From positions 620,001-684,000 of the forward strand of contig OZ025844.1 of the NCBI GenBank assembly GCA_964019425.1: a stretch of DNA of 64,000 nucleotides. Direction: 5' to 3'. Origin of the DNA: Flectonema sp. DT1601 (taxonomy: Eukaryota; Euglenozoa; Diplonemea; Diplonemida; Diplonemidae). The position numbers were made by a program, and so were the translations under genes. This document shows positions 20,304-30,022 of this stretch, piece by piece. Position 1 is the stretch's first letter, and each line of letters opens with the position of its first letter. A model generated the notes under the pieces. It made no database searches. It was not told where the DNA came from and was given only the letters and a program-made list of their open reading frames with translations.

Positions 20304-20735
20304 ATGAACAGTAGCGGTGAAGTATTGGAATTTATTTTGATTATTTCAAACGGTGCTGTACGAATCAGCCGCTACATGGAAGGTATTGAAAGAAATTCAG
20401 GACTTGAAGCAAGCATTGTAAATAAATGTCAAAGACATAAAGCTGACGATCCTCAAATTATAGAACTAATGGATAAGCAAATTGTTTTTAACGAAATCGG
20501 TGATTGCGTTATAGTGTTCGGAGGAACTGGTACTGACTCACACTTAATCTCTCTCTACATTATTAGTGAATTGGGTGATTTGTTGGAGAGGTATTGTGGA
20601 GCTCCTTTGCAGTCACAAATATTAAGTATAAACGCTGACAGGGTTCAGATTCTCCTCACGCACATCCTCAGCTCAGGAACTGTTGTTGAATTCGATAGCG
20701 ATTACTTATACAAACTGTTGCAGGGTGTTTCGTAA
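20304..20735 (+). CDS. Zeta-COP / clathrin-adaptor small-chain-like protein (143 aa)
   Basis: I use the ATG at 20304 (MNSSGEVLEFILIISNGAVRISRY). The longer frame upstream is a T-run leader. The order of elements fits the longin fold of coat-complex small subunits: LEFILIISNGAVRISRYM as strand 1-2, IIELMDKQIVFNEIGDCVIVFGGTGTDSH as the central strands, LISLYIISELGDLLERYCG as the long helix, and ILSSGTVVEFDSDYL, like DGGVILESDPQQV of zeta-COP. Length (143 aa) fits. It would act in vesicle budding. Sigma-adaptin is the alternative. The next gene begins only 56 nt downstream, with an acceptor-like TTTTTCTATTCAG between. Confidence 0.55.
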   Translation: MNSSGEVLEFILIISNGAVRISRYMEGIERNSGLEASIVNKCQRHKADDPQIIELMDKQIVFNEIGDCVIVFGGTGTDSHLISLYIISELGDLLERYCGAPLQSQILSINADRVQILLTHILSSGTVVEFDSDYLYKLLQGVS

Positions 20736-20791
20736 AAAAAAATAAAAAAAAATTGAAAAAACATTTTTCTATTCAGGGCACCAGTGAAAAC

Positions 20792-22528
20792 ATGGCGCTA
20801 ACTCTATCCCGAAGCCGCGAATTAGAGAAAAAGATTTCATACCCGACGCTTAGAAAACGACAGCAGAAGATGCCATCACTAAGATGTGAATTAGGACAAC
20901 AAGTCTTGAAGACTTACAGGTCTGCAGTTAGAGAAAAGAAAAGACAGCAAGTAATGCAAGCACCCATGCTAAATTTTGAAATTGTTGCAACAACTAGAAA
21001 GGCCAATCAACAACTTGATAGCAGAGAACAATACGAAGAAATAATGGAATTAATAAATAAAGGAGAACTCGAAGTCGCGACATCTGTTTTATTAGAAACG
21101 ATAAGAACATGTGGTGGATCGGTAGAGTTGTACAGCACTGCGGCAGATCTTTATAAATTAAGAAATCTTCCTTCTGAAGCACTCGCTTACTACAATTTGA
21201 CTTTGGAATTGGCACCTGCGGCAGCTACCGATGGTTCTTGGGACTTTATTCGATTATTTAAAGAACGTGCGGAATGCTACTCAGTGTTGGCTGCGGATGA
21301 CCCATCTGCTACTAGTAAAGCAGCAGCAGAATATGATAAATATTTACTCATCAGTGATCCTTCATTTGATGAATTACTAGTTGCGGGTAAGATGCATCTC
21401 GACTGTCGACAGTTAGAACGTGCTGGAGACCTTTTCCAACAAGCCCATGCTAAAGACGATCGCGATCCATATCTTCACTTTAATATGGGAGAGTTGTCAG
21501 AATTAAAAAATGACATCAAAGATTCAAAATATCACTTCTCGAAAACAATTGAATTAGATCCTAACTTCGCTGCTCCCTACATAAAACATGCTGAAGAACT
21601 CATTGATACAAATGATCAAAACAATGTTATCCAAGCCCTCAACTATTACCTTTCGGTACTAAAACTACTACCCAGAGATGGTGCAATGCATATCAGAATA
21701 GCTGATATTTATAACTTACTTGGAGAGGAGTACATCGGAACTTCAAAGGCAATGCTAAGCCGTGCATTGGAACTGGCACTAGAAGACGATGCAATGAGTA
21801 AAACATATGTGAGGAGAGGATTAATACACCGAAAGGAACAATTATTGTCTGAAGCGATATCGGATTTCTCGATGGCCCTTTGCATCGAACCCGGAAACAC
21901 AACAGCGTTAGTCAACAGAGCAGAGTCAAGCTTAGAACGATCTGAGCAAGGAGACATTGGTTCAGCAGCACAAGACTATAAAACGTTAACTTCACTAAAG
22001 GATGTTGATCCTGCCTTGGTAGCAGGACCTTGGTTGTGGTTAGCAGAGTATTATTTTAACCTACGGTTTGGTGAGCCGAGGTCTGCTGAAATGCAGTCAT
22101 TTTGCTTTGATGATATCTCTAAAGAAATCGATACCTACAAATCACAACTGTCCCTTGCTTCTTCCTGCTTTGGTCAGGCGATACTGGCAGGTGCTGGAAC
22201 GGATCGAATTACTTCAGAAATTCAGCAAAAGATCTACTTATCGACATCCATAGCAAATAATTACATTACTATAACATCCGAAAATGATGAAATCCCCCCA
22301 GCGGTCGCCTCTTTAGTTGAGGAATTGACTACGTCTGTCCCGCCACTGACATTCATCTTTCTTGAGGAGTACTACTTAAAGCAGAAGTCTTTGGAGCCAA
22401 CTGCTCATAATGATTTATTTAATGAATTCCAATATGGGTGGAGGTCTGTTCAAGGATTTGCAAGTTTCGTTGAGCTGTTGGACAAACAGCGAAATGACTC
22501 TGCTAAAGGCAAAAAGAAGAAGAAGTAA
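20792..22528 (+). CDS. TPR-repeat protein (578 aa)
   Basis: The true start is probably the ATG at 20792 (MALTLSRSRELEKKISYP), 16 nt after the acceptor TTTTTCTATTCAG (AG at 20775-20776). At least six tetratricopeptide-like helix pairs span about residues 90-420. The clearest is YLHFNMGELSELKNDIKDSKYHFSKTIELDPNFAAPY; others carry the same A/Y/P pattern (SEALAYYNLTLELAPAA, SEAISDFSMALCIEPGNTTALVNRAESSL). The protein ends in a Lys run (GKKKKK). TPR proteins are scaffolds; in flagellates many are axonemal docking or transport proteins. The specific partner cannot be read from the sequence. Confidence 0.75.
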   Translation: MALTLSRSRELEKKISYPTLRKRQQKMPSLRCELGQQVLKTYRSAVREKKRQQVMQAPMLNFEIVATTRKANQQLDSREQYEEIMELINKGELEVATSVLLETIRTCGGSVELYSTAADLYKLRNLPSEALAYYNLTLELAPAAATDGSWDFIRLFKERAECYSVLAADDPSATSKAAAEYDKYLLISDPSFDELLVAGKMHLDCRQLERAGDLFQQAHAKDDRDPYLHFNMGELSELKNDIKDSKYHFSKTIELDPNFAAPYIKHAEELIDTNDQNNVIQALNYYLSVLKLLPRDGAMHIRIADIYNLLGEEYIGTSKAMLSRALELALEDDAMSKTYVRRGLIHRKEQLLSEAISDFSMALCIEPGNTTALVNRAESSLERSEQGDIGSAAQDYKTLTSLKDVDPALVAGPWLWLAEYYFNLRFGEPRSAEMQSFCFDDISKEIDTYKSQLSLASSCFGQAILAGAGTDRITSEIQQKIYLSTSIANNYITITSENDEIPPAVASLVEELTTSVPPLTFIFLEEYYLKQKSLEPTAHNDLFNEFQYGWRSVQGFASFVELLDKQRNDSAKGKKKKK

Positions 22529-22898
22529 GACCGACATCCTTAGTGTCGTACCTCTGCAGAGATTCCTTGAGAGCAAAGCATATGTCTTTGAGGCGAGTAA
22601 TTACACTCAGATTCGTCATCCATACGCCAACTTCCGTTGTTGGGAGGCATTCAGTTTCGTTGTTACTACAGCAGAAACCTGCTTTCACACTTCTACCAAA
22701 GAAGCATACTACGGGGTTCTCGGAAATTTTCCTTTTCGTTTGTGTAAATATACTTTCTTTTGAGTTATTCGTTATTCTCGGTTAGTCGGTGAATATAAAT
22801 CCGTTTTAAACGATAATAAAATATATTACAAAACACACAAGGCAACACAATATGGACTATGCGACTTAAGTTAACCTTAACCTTTTTTTATTTTATCA
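22529..22898. other. Intergenic spacer
   Basis: No coding signal is seen. It ends in ACCTTTTTTTATTTTATCAG, a strong acceptor for the ubiquitin-like/ankyrin gene. Confidence 0.5.
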
Positions 22899-22938
22899 GT
22901 TACACATGAAGCTGAGAAGCTGATCTCAAATATTTCCG

Positions 22939-23801
22939 ATGGAGATAACCATTCGTAATGCTCTCACAAACACAATTCAAATGTTGAGTATTGAGAAGGG
23001 TTGGACTGTTAAGGAGTTGCGAGAAGCTGTCTCAGAACTTCTGGACATGGATGAGGAGATGATGTCACTGAAAGAAGAAGAAGGAGAAGTGACAGAAGAA
23101 GAATCTCTCAACGGGTTTAACGAGACTACGGAACTTTCAGTCGGGATCACTGAAGGAGGAGAGATCTTAGCAAGACTTCGATCTCTTAATATCACTCACA
23201 TTAGTTCTAAAGGAATTCATGTAGCATTTTTAGAGGCTGCGCAATCCGATAACTTCACTCTCTGCGAAAACCTTCTTATCTGCGGTGTGGATCCCAATCA
23301 TAAAGATCCAACAACTGGTATGTAGTAATCGGATTACCCTTTTGTGTTTTGAATCCAATTCGGAATCAAAATACAATAAAAAAAATAGGCAAAACATCAC
23401 TCCGTGTAGCAGCTGCAAAGGGACATCGAGAAGTGTGTGAATTATTATTAGAATTTGGTGCGGATGTCAACGTGGTTGACAACAGGGGGTGGACGGCATT
23501 ACACGCTGCTGCGTCGTGGGGACGTAGCGATATGTGTTCCGTCTTACTAAGCCACGGCTCACCTATTCATGCTGTGTGCCACTCTGGAAAAACTCCCCTT
23601 CACACTGCTTCTGCTTCTGAGCATTACGAAACTTGTAAACTTCTGATATCACACGGAGCTGATGTTCGTGCCACTGACAAGTCTGGGAGAGATGTTCTCT
23701 TTTACTGTTCATACAAACAAGGAAGTAGTCGATTGTATAGTTTTATTTTTAGGCAAATGATGTGCCAGAGTCGGGTGGTTGATTTCTTTTCGAGAGTGTG
23801 A
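22939..23801 (+). CDS. Ubiquitin-like plus ankyrin-repeat protein (two exons, about 263 aa)
   Basis: The exons are 22939-23317 and 23389-23801, joined in phase 1 so that TTG continues as KTSLRVAA. The 71-nt intron begins GTATGT and ends ATAG. Residues 1-72 have a ubiquitin-like pattern (MEITIRNALTNTIQMLSIEKGWTVKEL...). Three to four ankyrin repeats follow, including GKTSLRVAAAKGHREVCELLLEFGADVNVVD, GWTALHAAASWGRSDMCSVLLSHG and GKTPLHTASASEHYETCKLLISHGAD. The last about 35 residues lose the pattern, so a further unrecognised intron near 23725 is possible. Such proteins usually bridge protein partners, possibly in ubiquitin pathways. Confidence 0.7.
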
Positions 23802-24200
23802 ACCAAAAATTCCATGCGAGCATTTGGGAAAAAGATTTTTCCTTCCCCCCTCAGTATTTGTGCCATATACCCCGGCTGGCGTTATGCCGCTGTTTTTTTT
23901 TCAATTTCGATTCCTTTCTGCTATTCTTACCATTGATGCTGCCAATGAGAGACAGACGTATTTTGGTTGCCAATATCCAAACAAGCACCGAACCCACGTT
24001 TTCCTACGTGTTTGGTTGTGCAGAGGCATTGCTTCCCATTTTACGTTTTTTTTAATCCCTCTGATTGATTGCTGCACCTTGGATATATTTAAACACCAAC
24101 TGCTTCCGTCTTTTGGTGACTTTCTTTAACTCCGTTAGATAAGAGGGTGTTGAGTTTTTTTGTTTTCTTTTCTGATTTTCAAATAATATTTCTTCTAAAG
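23802..24200. other. Intergenic spacer
   Basis: No supported gene. Open frames here have no homologous pattern. The stretch ends near TTTCTTCTAAAG (24200), a candidate acceptor for elongin C. Confidence 0.5.
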
Positions 24201-24249
24201 CGACTGACGAGGGTGAAAACTCTTCTTACACATACACATATAAAATAAT

Positions 24250-24714
24250 ATGCCGCCCAAGAAGCACGAGGACAAACCGCCAGCTGTTTTCGACTCAAGT
24301 TCGCTTGTCACACTGAGGGGAGCTGATGGTATGTTTTTCTACAACTAAATAACATTTCATATTTCATATTTAAGAATCAATAAAACAGATTGCGAATTTG
24401 TCATAAACAGGCAGTGTGCTCTCGTCAGTAAACTTCTAAAGGTTCAACTTGAAGGTATCGTTTTCTTTATGGTGGAAACAATGTTTTCTGCGAAATATTA
24501 ATTCTTTTTATGACAAACCCACACAGAACTCAAAGACGGTGATGAACAAGTTCTGAGTTTCCCTACTATTCAGCCACATATTCTTGAGAAAGCTATTCAA
24601 TATTTTTATTACAAACTTCGATATGACAACGACCCCGAGGAGCGTGTGGAGTTCAAAGTTCCTCCGACCATTGCACTTGACTTAATGATCGTGGCGAGTC
24701 ATTTGGGGTGTTGA
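24250..24714 (+). CDS. ELOC: Elongin C (three exons, 110 aa)
   Basis: The exons are 24250-24328, 24389-24454 and 24527-24714. The introns of 60 and 72 nt start GTATGT and GTATCG and end in CAG. The joined protein reads LVTLRGADDCEFVINRQ, then LKDGDEQVLSFPTIQPHILEK, and YFYYKLRYDNDPEERVEF through LDLMIVASHLGC. This matches elongin C, which has EVNFREIPSHVLSKVCMYF, YKVRYTNSSTEIPEFPI and LELLMAANFLDC, over nearly its whole length; human elongin C is 112 aa. It is a Skp1-fold adaptor for elongin B/cullin ubiquitin ligases and the elongin elongation factor. The small exons make the gene easy to miss. A ubiquitin-ligase gene (ZNF598-like) follows 273 nt downstream and a ubiquitin-like gene precedes it. 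Confidence 0.9.
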
Positions 24715-24987
24715 GAAGCTACTAAGACGACTCTTTTGGACCTTTTGAAATTCTGCATCAGATCAGGTCAACCTCGTCGATCTTAAAGGCACCGAGTCTG
24801 TAATCCCAAATCTATGTGTTATAATTGGGTTGGAGTTGATGTGTTGCCACGGCAGCAATTCTTCAATGCCATCCCTTTCCGTTAATCTCTTTGAAGAGAG
24901 ATTAAGCATCCTTGTTGATAACATTAAAGAGCAGAAAATGTTGTGCAAGAATTCCATAAACTTTTTCCCCCTCATCAGAACTTCGCA

Positions 24988-26826
24988 ATGACGGAGTTAA
25001 CAAGGGATATGTCAGCAGACATGTCGGCAGCAGTTTGTATTGTGTGTGGATTTCACTCAGATTATTGGGGTTCATGGGCTGGTTGTGGGCACAGCGTATG
25101 TTGGAAGTGTGCTCTTCGAATTCGTTATGTGAGACCGGATCAGGAGAAGAGTAAAGTCTGCTGCATATGTCAGAAGAAATCTGAAGGACTAATAATTCAT
25201 GATGAAGAGGAAGGAGAAATAGTAGTACCAGGTGAAGGACATATTAAAGACACAAATGGATGGGACGTTCACTATTGCAATAATGAAATTCATGAACGAG
25301 TAAAACACCTTCGAGAACCATATTGTCCCCTTCAAGAAGAGTGCAAGAACGATACTCTTTTTGTTGGTGTTGATGACCTCCAAAAGCACTTGGTGTCCCA
25401 ACACAGAAAGCGACTTTGCTTAGTTTGCGTTGAAGGTAATTCTAAGTTTTTAGCGGAACAAACTCTCTACACACCAAAGCAACTTCGGTTCCACGAAGAT
25501 CCTGATCAGTCCTGTCACACTGATGGAGGTGTATTTAAGGGGGGACATCCATTTTGTGTCTTTTGTCACAAGCATGTGTATGATAATGAAGATTTATACA
25601 CTCACATGATGCATGCTCACCTTCAATGCGACCTATGCGAGAATGATAAGACAAATACTAAAAAATTAGTATTCTACAAAGGAAAGGGATCCTTTATGTA
25701 CCACCTGAGGAACAGTCATATTCAGTGTAAAGAATGCGAGTACAGGTTCACAAGAAGAGGGGAGTTGGAGGGTCACCATCCGACGGAGTGGACATTCCTG
25801 TCTGAGGTTGACTACTTAAAACATCAAAAGGACGTCCACGATGACAAGTCTGGAGCCATTGATGATGTAGTGAAGAAGCAACTGTTCACTTACGATTCAA
25901 AAAACAGTTCCAGTTCAGGTGCCAGAAGAAGTACAATCCGAAGCACTGATGAAGAACCAACTCAACCAACCATCACATTTGCGCTTCCAAATAATAAGTT
26001 TAAAACTGTAACCTTGGGACCATCCCTTCCAACAGTAACTGCAACTAGAAACAGGAAGTACTGCAACGTGAACGAGGATTTAGAGTCTTTCTTAATCAGG
26101 GTAGCAGGTACTGATTTGTGTAAAGAATTATTTGAATCAACTAAAAAGTTTCTTCAGGGACTTGTTAAACCGCAGCTGTACTATCCAATTTTGGTTTCGG
26201 CAATCTCAAATTTTAATGATGATATCTTTCAGGAACTTGCAAAGGCGATTGCAGACCCTGATCAGCGTGAAGGCCTCCGTCTCGTCCACAATATGTCATC
26301 CCTGAATGGGGGAACGTTGAGTTTGATTGATGACTTCCCAACACTTCCTGGTGGTAAAGCACCTGCTCCTGTTGCAGCTCAGGCCACCTCCAGCAATCAG
26401 GAAGATGATTCTCAACCGACAACTGAATCAAAAACTGCAAACAGTTGGGGCAAAGGACGTCCCAAAACCTTGAAACCTGAGCCAAAAAAAACTCTTTCTC
26501 AAGTCCTCAACGACGCCGATGACTTTCCTGCTTTGGGAGGTAGTGCAGGTAGCAAACCGACAGCCGCCTGGGGAGTACCTCGGGATGTAGGACCTGCCGA
26601 GAATAGCAGGTATCAGCCCCAAGAGGCTTCTTCTCCTGCACGCAATAATAATAAAGCCAAGCCTGCTCGTAAGTCGGCTCCGAAAAAATCCGGAAGCGCT
26701 CCCTTACCTGCGCCCAAAACGGAACGTCCACCTGCGGCAAGCTTCTCTCCAAACGATTTCCCAACCCTGGGCAAATCTTCTCCTAAGCCAAAGGCCAAGG
26801 GTGCCATTGCATGGGGGCAAAAGTGA
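24988..26826 (+). CDS. ZNF598: ZNF598/Hel2-like RING E3 ubiquitin ligase (612 aa)
   Basis: An N-terminal RING (C17, C20, C33, H35, C38, C41, C58, C61) is followed by zinc fingers characteristic of ZNF598/Hel2: HPFCVFCHKHVYDNEDLYTHM, HLQCDLCENDK, and SFMYHLRNSHIQCKECEYRF. The RFHEDPDQSC segment between them also fits the family. The tail is Pro/Ser/Lys-rich with repeated FPTL/FPAL motifs (DDFPALGG, NDFPTLGK), as in ZNF598. The enzyme senses collided ribosomes and ubiquitinates 40S proteins to start ribosome-associated quality control. I take the ATG at 24988, 9 nt after CCCCCTCATCAG; the upstream in-frame ATG lies before that acceptor. Confidence 0.85.
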   Translation: MTELTRDMSADMSAAVCIVCGFHSDYWGSWAGCGHSVCWKCALRIRYVRPDQEKSKVCCICQKKSEGLIIHDEEEGEIVVPGEGHIKDTNGWDVHYCNNEIHERVKHLREPYCPLQEECKNDTLFVGVDDLQKHLVSQHRKRLCLVCVEGNSKFLAEQTLYTPKQLRFHEDPDQSCHTDGGVFKGGHPFCVFCHKHVYDNEDLYTHMMHAHLQCDLCENDKTNTKKLVFYKGKGSFMYHLRNSHIQCKECEYRFTRRGELEGHHPTEWTFLSEVDYLKHQKDVHDDKSGAIDDVVKKQLFTYDSKNSSSSGARRSTIRSTDEEPTQPTITFALPNNKFKTVTLGPSLPTVTATRNRKYCNVNEDLESFLIRVAGTDLCKELFESTKKFLQGLVKPQLYYPILVSAISNFNDDIFQELAKAIADPDQREGLRLVHNMSSLNGGTLSLIDDFPTLPGGKAPAPVAAQATSSNQEDDSQPTTESKTANSWGKGRPKTLKPEPKKTLSQVLNDADDFPALGGSAGSKPTAAWGVPRDVGPAENSRYQPQEASSPARNNNKAKPARKSAPKKSGSAPLPAPKTERPPAASFSPNDFPTLGKSSPKPKAKGAIAWGQK

Positions 26827-27080
26827 AACGGCATTTAAGAAGTTAGATCTAAAAAGAATGACACTACCTTTACATTTTTTTTTTTTTGAAAAGTACCTTA
26901 TTTTTTTTTTTTTGAATAATACAGAGCCTCTGCAAGGTTACTTTTCTTTACTTAGCATCTTTTCCGCTAGTCTGACCGCGCTGATGTTTCATACTGAAGT
27001 TCTGAAAAAAAGTGATTGATAACAAACTTGTGAAAAATAGCATGGGTTCATCATAATTTCTAAAACAGGTACAAGAAAAT

Positions 27081-27162
27081 CGCGGACGGCAGGATTTGAA
27101 CCTACGCGGGCTAAGCCCAATGGATTTCAAGTCCACCTCCGTAACCACTTGGATACATCCGC
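27081..27162 (-). tRNA. tRNA-Ser (anticodon UGA)
   Basis: On the minus strand the acceptor stem pairs GCGGATG with CGTCCGC, followed by discriminator G. The anticodon loop is CTTGAAA (anticodon TGA), there is a long class II variable arm, and the T arm contains GGTTCAAATCC. A TTTT terminator follows. Length is 82 nt. It lies at the end of the + strand gene block, and a LINE-A copy starts about 10-25 bp from its 5' end in head-to-head orientation. Confidence 0.93.
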
Positions 27163-27172
27163 TCCGAACTAC

Positions 27173-27187
27173 AGTTTCTTTTTATTA
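27173..27187 (+). repeat. Direct repeat flanking LINE-A copy 1 (possible target duplication)
   Basis: The 15-nt AGTTTCTTTTTATTA at 27173-27187 recurs at 30353-30367, between the two LINE-A copies. The first seven bases (AGTTTCT) recur again after the second copy (37373-37379), where they continue as the spliced-leader-like sequence. The true duplication may therefore be only AGTTTCT, with TTTTATTA belonging to the element. Confidence 0.7.
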
Positions 27188-27251
27188 GGGACCACACAAA
27201 ATGCCTTCACGCGGCGGTCTCGGAAGGCCCCCTGGGTCTACCGAATTTTGT
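27188..27251 (+). ncRNA. HDV-like self-cleaving ribozyme at LINE-A 5' end (copy 1)
   Basis: The stretch folds as a nested double pseudoknot. P1 is GGGACC (27188-27193) with GGTCTC (27216-27221). P2 is ACAAAAT (27196-27202) with ATTTTGT (27245-27251). P3 is GCC with GGC around loop TTCACGC (27203-27215). GG (27222-27223) is available for P1.1. P4 is GGCCC with GGGTC (27226-27238). The C at 27242 followed by GAA matches the catalytic C in joining segment 4/2 of HDV. Cleavage is predicted just 5' of G27188. The ORF1 ATG (27201) is inside the fold, so the ribozyme is also coding sequence. HDV-like ribozymes are known at the 5' ends of R2, RTE and trypanosome L1Tc elements. Confidence 0.8.
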
Positions 27252-28418
27252 AAGGATGAACGAAGTAGAGATAGGAGGTCCAGAGAGGACAGAGATGAGA
27301 TAGAGAGAACAGATGAGCTCCGGGCTATAAGAGTGTTAAGCAAAAAGGAGGACGAACAGCTACAACTCAAACAGGAATTAGAACAAAAGCAGCAGCAACA
27401 ACAACACCAGCAGCAGGACTTACAGATAAAATACAACCAGATACAGTCTGAACTAGCTGAACAGCAGAGAAGTCAGCTGCAGCATAAACAGCTGATACAC
27501 AACGAGAAGGAAACGATGCACATTCATCATCAACAACAGCAATTAAAGCTGCAACAAGACAAGGAGGCCATCCAAAGCCAACTTGACGAACAGAAAAGCC
27601 ACCAACATCTCGAGCTCGAAATGAAAAAAGCAGAGCTACAGAAGCAGATGGGTAAACAACAACAGCAACAGGAGAGTGATGTGGTTGCTAAACTACAACT
27701 ACAACAGGACGAGCTTTCGTCTATCCAACTGAAGAAAGACCAGCTGGCCCAACAACACCAGCAGCAACTGGATGAAATCAACCGCAAACAACAAGAGGTC
27801 TCACTCCAACAACAGAGCCAGCTGCAGGAATTGGAGTCGAAAAAAGCTGCCTATCAGCAGCAACTCAATTTCCAACAGCAGCAACAGAACAAGGAGCTTG
27901 ATGAATTAAGATCAAAATACCAGCAACAACTGTCCGAACAACAGCATCAACAGCAGAAAGAAATCCTTCAGCAACAAGATAGCCAAAAACAAGAGATGAT
28001 TAAGGAGCAAAGACAACTGGATCTCCAACGTCAGCAGCAGCAGGAGGAGAGCCTCAAGCAACAGCAAATGCAGTACAACATCCAACTGCAGCAAAACAAG
28101 CTGACTCAACAGCGCGACCAGCAGACATACGTCCACCAACCGTATGCCACCTCCAACAACAACTCCAACAACGCCTACCACCAAGCTCCCGTAGACCCAA
28201 GATTTGAGGAGCTACAAAAGGAGTTGAGACAGGAAAGAGAGTCGAAGGGTGAGCTGATGGAGCTTCTTCGTTCCCTGAAGCTTCAGCTGGAGGAAATGAG
28301 GCAGGAGCTGGAAATCCAGCGTACTGAATCGAAGAAGGAGTCGGTGAAGATGCAGGCTCTCTACCTGGAAGAGCTAGAGGCTGAACGGGCTCAGGTGAAG
28401 ATGGTCAACCGGTTGAGG
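27201..28418 (+). pseudogene. LINE-A copy 1 ORF1 fragment
   Basis: Encodes the Gln-rich coiled-coil N-terminal 406 residues of ORF1, identical in translation to copy 2. The frame then reads four codons past the deletion junction (NFLH) and stops at 28433. The C-terminal half of ORF1 is missing. Confidence 0.9.
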
Positions 28419-30022
28419 AACTTCTTGCACTGATGCCAGTGGGACCGGATCCGACCTGGGTGAAGTTGCTGACTGCCGTACTCATGCCGATGGTGGATAG
28501 TGTTAAGTACTTGGGTGTCCATATTGACGATGACCTGAAATATGGTACGCAAGTGGATAAACTACTTGATGAGACGAGGAAGGGACTTGTTCTGCTCCGA
28601 AAGTTGGAGCTATTCAACTTTGATTTCAAAACGCTGAACATGATCAAGAACTTATACATCCTCTCAAGGATTCTGTATGGGCTCGAGAGCTATGGACCTT
28701 TCCTGACAGATGAACAGCTTAAACCTATTGATCTGAATCTGAGGAAGATAGCTAGAAAGATCACCGGCTGCGGCTTCAACACAAGGTCCCTTCCGTTACT
28801 GTGGGAGGCGAACATACTCCCGATGAGACTGCAGATTGAGAAGCAAGCCAGGATTGCTTTATTTAGGTATCGGTCACTGGATTGGGTTCCTTCTACGAAG
28901 GGAATCGCTAGTGGAACTTGGAGTTCAACTTTACCGGCCGAGGACCGTAATATGGAGATCCAGGGGATTGTCATGCCTGACAGCATCGAGCCATGGATAG
29001 ATGTTCCGAACCTGGAGATATCTTGCGGATATGGACATTCGAAGACCGGTGTTGCTGAAGTGGACAAGGCTAAGTTCGAGGAGTACTGCAGCGAACTTAG
29101 GCCATGTACCTCGTCCATTTTTGTTGACGGATCCCACGACCCTGTCAACTACACGGCAGGCGCAGCGGCAGTGCAGATCACGCCGTGTGAACGGACCATG
29201 GCATCGAGACTTGTTGCAACGGAAAGTAGTTATAAAGCGGAACAGGTAACTCTGAAGCTGTTAATAAGTGAATTTGGAAAAGCAACCTCTGTCTTGGGTC
29301 CCAGATCTGGAATCACGAGAGTCTTCAGTGATTCTAAATCCAATCTGGATGAGCTGCGTGGTGGAATTGCGGCTCAGAGGAAGCTGAACTCTCTCTCGAT
29401 ACTAGAAGGGATAAGAAAATTAGACTCATTCGTACACCTTCAATTCATCCCAGCTCACGTGGGAATTGAACCGCATGACAAGGCAGATGAACTGGCGAAA
29501 AAGATCTCAAAAGATGTTAAGAGCAAGCCGGTGTCAACGACTATGGACTTCTTCGCACATAAGTCAAGGATAGTGAGAGAAGCTAACAGAAAGCTGTTTG
29601 GTAAGATTATGGAGGGTTCAACAAGGGCGAAACCACCGATCAAACGGGTGATGCTTAGGCAATATCTTGATGCTACCGGAGGCCTGAGAGCGGCTCGATA
29701 CCCCAAGGACATGCTGAGAGAATCAGAGATAAGGATAGCCAGGTTCAGAACGGGCTCTCACCCCCTGCTCAGGGTAAATGAACTACCGATAAAGTGCCCC
29801 TTCTGCAAAAGAACAGACTCTTCTGCCCGACATCTAATATTTGATTGCGAGGATGGTGACGTGGTCCGCATTAGAGAAGGAACAATTAGATCAAACATTC
29901 AGGAAGCGAGAATCTCCGAGACCAAACTAAATCTTTCAATAATGTTTGCGACGAGAAATCTTCACGCCCTAGCCGGCTACTTATGGCATTTGGAACAACG
30001 AACAGGCTTATCAAACTGTTAA
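28419..30022 (+). pseudogene. LINE-A copy 1 ORF2 3' fragment (thumb, RNase H, zinc knuckle)
   Basis: Equivalent to 35447-37040 of copy 2 and open to the stop at 30020-30022, but out of frame with the ORF1 fragment upstream. It retains the RNase H motifs (IFVDGSHD, VFSDSKSNLDEL, FIPAHVGIEPHDKADELA) and the CPFC-H-C knuckle. The endonuclease and the reverse transcriptase core are deleted. A start at the ATG at 28433 would give a 529-residue product if translated, but no evidence supports that. Confidence 0.88.

Noticed and set aside
28690-29712. Long minus-strand frames within LINE-A ORF2 (also at 35708-36730)
   Set aside because: They are antisense shadows of a conserved coding region and show no independent features.
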